Shown: positions 6,120 to 9,690 of the stretch, in pieces
Position numbering within the stretch: position 1 is the stretch's first letter
Layout of the letters: each line of letters begins with the position of its first letter
Source of the DNA: Chloroflexota bacterium
GTDB taxonomy: Bacteria > Chloroflexota > Anaerolineae > Anaerolineales > Villigracilaceae
Assembly: GCA_016191985.1 (NCBI GenBank)
Contig: JACPVB010000256.1
Location: 1-9,690, forward strand
Direction of reading: 5' to 3'
DNA length: 9,690 nt
Translations under genes and position numbers: made by a program
Notes under the pieces: generated by a model
The model's database searches: none
Told to the model about the DNA's origin: nothing
Seen by the model: the letters and a program-made list of their open reading frames with translations, nothing else

Positions 6120-6135
6120 GTGCGGTGCGACGTAC
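6120..6135. repeat. REP-like unit left of the tyrosine transposase
   Basis: GTGCGGTGCGACGTAC matches the unit at 6828-6843 in 13 of 16 positions, in the same orientation. It follows a small palindrome, ACTCTG-CC-CAGAGT (6108-6121), that begins at the SLATT-like gene's stop codon. Together with 6756-6843 it brackets the transposase gene, as expected for REP elements mobilised by such enzymes. Confidence 0.55.
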
Positions 6136-6155
6136 TTTCCCCTCAGGTGGACTCC

Positions 6156-6736
6156 ATGGCTCGAAGAAAAACCGTTTTCAATTCAAATAACTACTATCAC
6201 ATCTACAATCGCGGAGCACATAAAATCAACATCTTCCGCAACGACAGGGATTATGTGTTTCTGCTGAAACTGGTTAAAGAACAGGCCCAAAAATGTGACA
6301 TTACTGTGATTGCCTATTGTTTAATGGACAATCACTATCATTTATCTTGCGTCAAAATGGGGATATTGAAGTCAGTCAATTCATGCAGGCGATTTTCAAT
6401 GTTTATACAAAAGTCTTCAATGCCAAATACAAACAATCAGGGACGTTGTTCGAAGGGCCATTTAAAGCCATTCATGTGGATCGTAACGAATATTTGCTTC
6501 ATCTTTGCAGATATTTTCATCGCAACCCAATGGAAGCTGGCATGGTGGTTAAGCCTGAACAATGGCATTATTCAAATTATGCGGAATTTGTTGGGAAACG
6601 AAAAGGCAGTTTGGTGGATAAAGACTTTGTCAAAATCAATTTTGGTACACCCGAAGCCTACCAAGAATTTGTGATGAACTATATCCCGCCTGAAAAGACT
6701 CAAAAGGAATTACGTCATTACCTGTTTTGGGATTGA
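6156..6736 (+). pseudogene. REP-associated tyrosine transposase (Y1/IS200-like), frameshifted
   Basis: The reading frame from ATG 6156 (AGGTGG five bases upstream) gives MARRKTVFNSNNYYHIYNRGAHK and continues to the HUH motif H60-Y61-H62 in YCLMDNHYHL. After TTA (6342-6344) the homology moves to another frame, which reads LRQNGDIEVSQFMQAIFN, then VYTKVFNAKYKQSGTLFEGPFKA, and ends at 6736. One base is missing next to 6345: restoring it gives the usual HLLLRQNG and a protein of about 193 residues, the normal size. The probable nucleophile is the Tyr in VYTKVFN, downstream of the break, so the HUH and Tyr parts are now separated. Intact RAYT enzymes cut and join single-stranded REP hairpins; here REP-like DNA flanks both sides. 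A sequencing error is the main alternative to a true frameshift. Confidence 0.85.
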
Positions 6737-6755
6737 GGTATGTCTGCACCCCGGA

Positions 6756-6843
6756 GTGCGTCGCACCAGACTTAATGAGATTCTGCTCACCCGAGAATTC
6801 TTCTCATTAATCAGAAAAAATCCACCCGTCTGGTGCGACGCAC
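6756..6843. repeat. REP-like inverted pair downstream of the transposase
   Basis: GTGCGTCGCACCAGAC (6756-6771) and GTCTGGTGCGACGCAC (6828-6843) are perfect 16-base inverted repeats. Directly inside are TTAATGAGA (6772-6780) and TCTCATTAA (6802-6810), also perfect. The outer arms carry a smaller palindrome each (GTGCG-T-CGCAC). The whole would fold into a long hairpin with an asymmetric bulge at 6811-6827. This two-headed arrangement is like the BIME units that RAYT transposases spread. It also fills the space before the TIR gene promoter and could stop transcription. Confidence 0.75.
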
Positions 6844-6861
6844 CCTCTCCGCCCGCATTTC

Positions 6862-6904
6862 TGCCGTATAATTTGACCATCACAAGGAAATGGGGATATC
6901 CCCA
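6862..6904 (+). promoter_or_regulatory. Promoter and palindromic start region of the TIR gene
   Basis: TATAAT is at 6867-6872, within the same TGCC...TATAAT...TGACCA context as 5562-5579. AAGGA (6884-6888) is a possible ribosome site. Between it and ATG 6905 lies a perfect 14-base palindrome, TGGGGATATCCCCA (6891-6904), which could be an operator or could hide the start in a hairpin. Confidence 0.5.
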
Positions 6905-7171
6905 ATGACCGAAACCCGCAAACTCCGCGTTTTCCCTTCGACAGGCTCAGGACACCGCCTCTGCCATTCTTCGCAGGACAAAACCATCGTTCGCGAACTC
7001 TACCAGCGACTCAACGCTGAAGGCTGGATTGATCCGTGGCTGGATGAAGAGAAACTCCTCCCAGGCCATGATTGGGATTTGGAAATTGAAAAGGCTATTG
7101 AAACCGAAACCAAAGGCTTATTCTTAGAAGAAGTCATACGTTTGCCACTGGTTCCAAAATCCACAAGGTAA
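6905..7171 (+). pseudogene. Truncated TIR-domain protein with in-frame repeat insertion
   Basis: From ATG 6905 the protein reads MTETRKLRVF, then an eight-residue intrusion PSTGSGHR, then LCHSSQDKTIVRELYQRLNAEGWIDPWLDEEKLLPGHDWDLEIEKAIE. Without the intrusion the start is the standard TIR box 1, RVFLCHSSQDK, followed by the box-2-like WLDEEKLLPG. After EIEKAIE the normal family sequence (the strand of type VIVCLS and the helix with the catalytic Glu of NAD-cleaving TIR domains) is missing. It is replaced by about 20 unrelated residues ending at 7171. The product has about 88 residues versus about 130 or more for a full TIR domain, so it should be inactive as an NADase. An upstream in-frame ATG at 6890 lies one base after AAGGA and would add MGISP; the start is uncertain. 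The other frames downstream show no remnant. Confidence 0.75.
6935..6958 (+). repeat. 24-bp CTTCGACAGGCTCAG repeat inserted in frame in the TIR gene
   Basis: These 24 bases encode PSTGSGHR and split the conserved VFLCHSSQDK strand of TIR box 1. Removing them restores the family sequence exactly in frame. The core CTTCGACAGGCTCAGGACA (6936-6954) matches 4886-4904 in 17 of 19 positions. The insertion is recent or tolerated, since the frame is kept. Confidence 0.75.
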
Positions 7172-7173
7172 TT

Positions 7174-7203
7174 TTGGGATTATTCAAGAAAAAATGCTAT
7201 CAT
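7174..7203 (+). promoter_or_regulatory. Promoter of the TPR-like membrane protein gene
   Basis: An extended -10, TGC then TATCAT (7195-7203), lies 18 bases after TTGGGA (7174-7179), which matches TTGACA at four of six positions. The start codon is 32 bases further. The gene therefore probably has its own transcript and does not depend on the TIR gene just upstream. Confidence 0.5.
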
Positions 7204-7235
7204 TCGCAAAATTCTTTTTTAATTGAGACATTTCA

Positions 7236-8312
7236 ATGAATTGGAAAAAAGATTTAATACTTCCAACGATTGCATCTGCCATAGGCGGAGCAATTGCAAC
7301 TGCCTTATTCTCTGTTTTGCCAGAGTTTTGGATAACAGGGGTTAAGTTTTTTGTAACAATGCTTATTGTTGTGTTATGCGTTTGGATTCCGCTTTATGCT
7401 CACAATCTTTTTTACCACGCTACGTTCCTTTGGATAAAGTACTTGTATTTTTATTTGGCTAGCGATAATGAAAAATCTACTGAAGTGCTGAAAGAGATTT
7501 GCACAGTTAGGCCATCTGATCCCTCCCCTTACATTGAACTGGTTGCCAACTTGGTGGAGAAAAAACAATATTACTCTGCTCTTGATTATATTGATCGAAG
7601 TATAGGGGTCTCTGGATTTAACGAAAAACTATTGTCTTACAAAGCAAACATATATCTACATTTTAGTAAATGGAGTGACGCGGCAAAAACTATCCAAGTG
7701 CTGTTAGAGGTCGCCCCAGACAAATTGGATTGGTATCATCCTCTCGCGCAGACATATTTTCAACAGGACAAACCAAGGAAAGCAATTAGAGTTTTGAAAA
7801 ACCTCAGAGCAAATCTAAGAGAAAAAGCTCAATCGTTTGAGGATGGATCTATGGGGGCATCTGCTCGAAAACAATTATGGATACTTGTTGACATTCAGGA
7901 GAAGACTATAGATATGTTTGTTGCTAAATTTAATTCAACAAATATTCCTGAGTTGATGAGTGATGACGGCATGACTGGGAAGTGGAACGCTTTAATTCGA
8001 TCATTGAAAAGAGCTATCAACAAAGCCCCCGGTGATTTCGATCTACAGACGCAATTGGTCGAAGCATATTTCAGAATTGGTGATTTTCAAAATGGATTCG
8101 GGATATTGTTCAAGTCTGCAAATGACATATTGGATGACGTAAAGAAACTAGAAAAACAATCTCATTTTCAAAGTGCTAGGGAAAATCTCTGGGTTGTTGT
8201 CGAAATCAACGAGAAAATAATTAATTTGCTTGAAAGAGTGATTATCGAGCTTCAGTCGCCTGAAAAAAAATGGGATGTCATGGTAGATAATATTTTTGGT
8301 TCTAAGGAGTAA
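7236..8312 (+). CDS. Membrane-anchored TPR-like protein with duplicated module
   Basis: A 358-residue protein. Two N-terminal TM helices (about 8-28 and 36-57) form a hairpin anchor, with the rest probably in the cytoplasm. Residues 95-195 show TPR-like helix pairs (PYIELVANLVEKKQYYSALDYID, then LLSYKANIYLHFSKWSDAAKTI, then YHPLAQTYFQQDKPRKAIRVL). Residues 160-228 and 264-332 align without gaps: both begin with AP, carry a YF helix, and contain SAR-x-x-LW-x-x-V-[DE]-I-x-EK-x-I, giving an internal duplication of about 69 residues. No catalytic motif is visible. Base use is clearly more AT-rich than that of the flanking genes, with AAA, ATT and TTT codons frequent, which suggests horizontal acquisition. 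The ribosome site is weak (GAGACA, about six bases before ATG 7236). TPR scaffolds bind partner proteins; the partner here is unknown. Confidence 0.85.
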   Translation: MNWKKDLILPTIASAIGGAIATALFSVLPEFWITGVKFFVTMLIVVLCVWIPLYAHNLFYHATFLWIKYLYFYLASDNEKSTEVLKEICTVRPSDPSPYIELVANLVEKKQYYSALDYIDRSIGVSGFNEKLLSYKANIYLHFSKWSDAAKTIQVLLEVAPDKLDWYHPLAQTYFQQDKPRKAIRVLKNLRANLREKAQSFEDGSMGASARKQLWILVDIQEKTIDMFVAKFNSTNIPELMSDDGMTGKWNALIRSLKRAINKAPGDFDLQTQLVEAYFRIGDFQNGFGILFKSANDILDDVKKLEKQSHFQSARENLWVVVEINEKIINLLERVIIELQSPEKKWDVMVDNIFGSKE

Positions 8313-8376
8313 CGAATTATTTATATAAGGATTACTCTTGATCGCTACCCATGCTTCGTAAGCTTTTCATTTTATT

Positions 8377-8417
8377 AACAACAACTCGGATGTCATCGTG
8401 GCGTCCGAGTTGTTGTT
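8377..8417. terminator. Hairpin with 14-bp stem between convergent TPR and metG genes
   Basis: AACAACAACTCGGA (8377-8390) and TCCGAGTTGTTGTT (8404-8417) pair perfectly around a 13-base loop. On the plus strand it ends in GTTGTTGTTTTA, a modest U-tract for the TPR gene. On the minus strand the stem starts directly after the metG stop codon. It is probably a shared bidirectional terminator. Confidence 0.75.
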
Positions 8418-9690
8418 TTACTTCCCCAGCCTCGCCCGTTCTTCCTCAATCACACTCTCCTCCAACTTCTTAAACAGCGGCCCCGGCTGATTCAACTTCT
8501 TCCCGGGTTGTAACTCACTGGGTTTCCATTGCAAACCTTCAACAGGTTTGTAGCGTAAAACCGTGTGTGTGCCCAATGAGTCACTTACTTCCTCGGTGTA
8601 TTGCTTGCCGAAGAGCGGAGTTTCGTAATTAAAGAAGCCGTGCAGTTTTTCGCAGGTGAAGGGCAGGAAGGGGGCGAACATGATCTTGAGCGAGTCAATG
8701 GCTTTGAGCGCGGTGTAGATGGTTTTGCCCGCTTCGGCCTTGTCCACTTTGATGGCGGACCATGGTGCATTGACATCGAGATATTGATTAACCACAGTGG
8801 CGAGTTTCATCGTTTCACTCAATGCAGAGCGCAGGCGCACGGCTTCGAGTTCCGCGCCCACAACGTTGAATCCATTTTCGATGGTCTTCAACAATTCAAG
8901 ATCGGCGGGTCGTAGGGACATCGGCTCGCCCGTGTCCGCATTGCCTGTATCTCCCGGCACGCGCCCATCCCAATTCTTATAACAAAACGCCAGCACGCGG
9001 TTCGCAAGGTTGCCCCACGTCGCCACAAGTTCATTATTGTTGCGCGCCACAAACTCGGCCCAATCCCAATCGCTATCCTTCGCTTCGGGCATATTCACCG
9101 TCAGGTAATAACGCAGGGCATCGGGGTCGAAGCGCGTCAACGCATCGCGTCCCCACACGCCCCAGTTGCGCGAGCCGCTGATGCGTTTTCCTTCGAGGTT
9201 CATGAACTGATTGGCGGGTACATCATACGGCAAAGTTAATGGGACTTCTTCACCCGCGAAGATTTCCATGAACGCGCTTCCCGCGCCCATCAATTCGGCG
9301 GGCCATTGCGATGTGTGGAAGAAGATGTTGTCCTTGCCGATGAAGTGGAATTGCTTCGCTTGTGGATTCGTCCACCACTCGCGCCACGCATCGCTTCGAC
9401 CCTTCGACTGCGGGTCTCGATTTGACATTCCCTGCACTGACGAGTCTTCGCTCGACCCTCCGCTCAGGGCGGCCCACTCGATGGGAGCGGAGAGGTAGCC
9501 GATCACTGCTTCAAACCAAACGTAAATGCGCTTGCCTGCCTCTGTCCAGCCTTCGACGGGCACGGGGATGCCCCAGTCGAGGTCGCGTGTGATGGAGCGG
9601 GCTTTGAGGCCTTCGCTTTCGATCTTGCGCAGCGACTCGCCGATGACGGTATCGCGCATGTGCGGGGCGCGTTCCTGCAAAAAGTTTTTC
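8418..9690 (-). CDS. metG: Methionyl-tRNA synthetase, C-terminal part (5' end off window)
   Basis: The frame is open to the right edge; about 424 C-terminal residues are seen, beginning KNFLQERAPHMRDTVIGES. Class I MetRS marks in order: ARSITRDLDWGIPVPV, IYVWFEAVIGYLSA, FHFIGKDNIFFHTSQWPAEL, then NLEGKRISGSRNWGVWGRD at the KMSKS position, FDPDALRYYL, and the helical anticodon-binding domain (WGNLANRVLAFCYKNWDGRVPGD, then VNQYLDVNAPWSAIK, ending KLEESVIEEERARLGK). The enzyme attaches methionine to tRNA(Met) in the cytoplasm. There is no C-terminal EMAP/Trbp111 domain. Two oddities: the KMSKS loop reads RISGS (9171-9185), with Gly in place of the second Lys, and a 25-residue low-complexity insert lies between EWAA and DAWREWW. 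TTG 9680 is not the start; MetRS needs several hundred more residues upstream. Confidence 0.95.
   Translation of the reverse strand, partial: KNFLQERAPHMRDTVIGESLRKIESEGLKARSITRDLDWGIPVPVEGWTEAGKRIYVWFEAVIGYLSAPIEWAALSGGSSEDSSVQGMSNRDPQSKGRSDAWREWWTNPQAKQFHFIGKDNIFFHTSQWPAELMGAGSAFMEIFAGEEVPLTLPYDVPANQFMNLEGKRISGSRNWGVWGRDALTRFDPDALRYYLTVNMPEAKDSDWDWAEFVARNNNELVATWGNLANRVLAFCYKNWDGRVPGDTGNADTGEPMSLRPADLELLKTIENGFNVVGAELEAVRLRSALSETMKLATVVNQYLDVNAPWSAIKVDKAEAGKTIYTALKAIDSLKIMFAPFLPFTCEKLHGFFNYETPLFGKQYTEEVSDSLGTHTVLRYKPVEGLQWKPSELQPGKKLNQPGPLFKKLEESVIEEERARLGK
9393..9467 (-). repeat. 75-bp repeat-like insertion kept in frame within metG
   Basis: On the minus strand these bases encode LSGG, SSEDSSVQGMSNRDPQ and SKGRS, a Ser/Gly/Asp/Arg-rich stretch unlike MetRS. 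On the plus strand it begins near CCCTTCGAC (9400-9408) and ends in CCGCTCAGGG (9460-9469). These are the start and end words of the short repeats at 4886 and 6936. GACTGCGGGTC and GAGTCTTCGCTC inside are local palindromes. The position is a surface loop of variable length in the family. The exact borders are uncertain by a few bases. Confidence 0.65.

Noticed and set aside
6756..6843. CRISPR array or tRNA gene
   Set aside because: The repeats are a single inverted pair, not regularly spaced direct repeats, and no cloverleaf can be drawn. No CRISPR, tRNA or rRNA was found anywhere in the window.

Overview
The window most likely comes from a member of the Chloroflexota, probably an Anaerolineae-type genome. 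This is an inference from gene style: a Hanks-type Ser/Thr kinase with an RskA-like extracytoplasmic part, lipoproteins with Thr/Pro/Ser-rich linkers, a MetRS with an RDLDWGIPVP motif and no EMAP tail, and short CTTCGRCAGGCTCAG-type repeats. No rRNA or marker gene is present to prove it.

Layout. 1-2066 (-) is a membrane Ser/Thr kinase that runs off the left edge; its start codon overlaps a perfect palindrome containing a TATAAT box. 2141-2212 is a structured inverted-repeat element. 2242-3441 (-) encodes an unusual SRPBCC/AHSA1-PDZ-DinB fusion. 3583-4065 (-) and 4297-4839 (+) are two divergent small lipoproteins; the first ends in a strong intrinsic terminator (3533-3565), and a 12-bp-arm palindrome (4107-4132) lies in the region between them. 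4866-4981 is degenerate repeat DNA. 5032-5505 (-) is a RelE/ParE-type toxin-antitoxin pair.

5662-8312 is an accessory stretch. It holds a two-TM SLATT-like protein, a frameshifted REP-associated tyrosine transposase flanked by REP-like palindromes, a truncated TIR-domain gene, and an AT-rich membrane-anchored TPR-like protein with an internal duplication. A 14-bp-stem hairpin separates this from 8418-9690 (-), the 3' part of metG (methionyl-tRNA synthetase).

The most striking observation is repeat DNA carried in frame inside protein genes. A 24-bp CTTCGACAGGCTCAGGACA-type unit splits the conserved first beta strand of the TIR gene, and a 75-bp stretch with related ends is embedded in metG and adds about 25 low-complexity residues. 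A third copy is intergenic (4886-4904). This resembles in-frame palindromic-element insertion as known from Rickettsia, but with a different sequence family. The SLATT-like, TIR, TPR and toxin-antitoxin genes together look like a decayed or transitional defence/accessory island; no intact known defence system can be demonstrated here.
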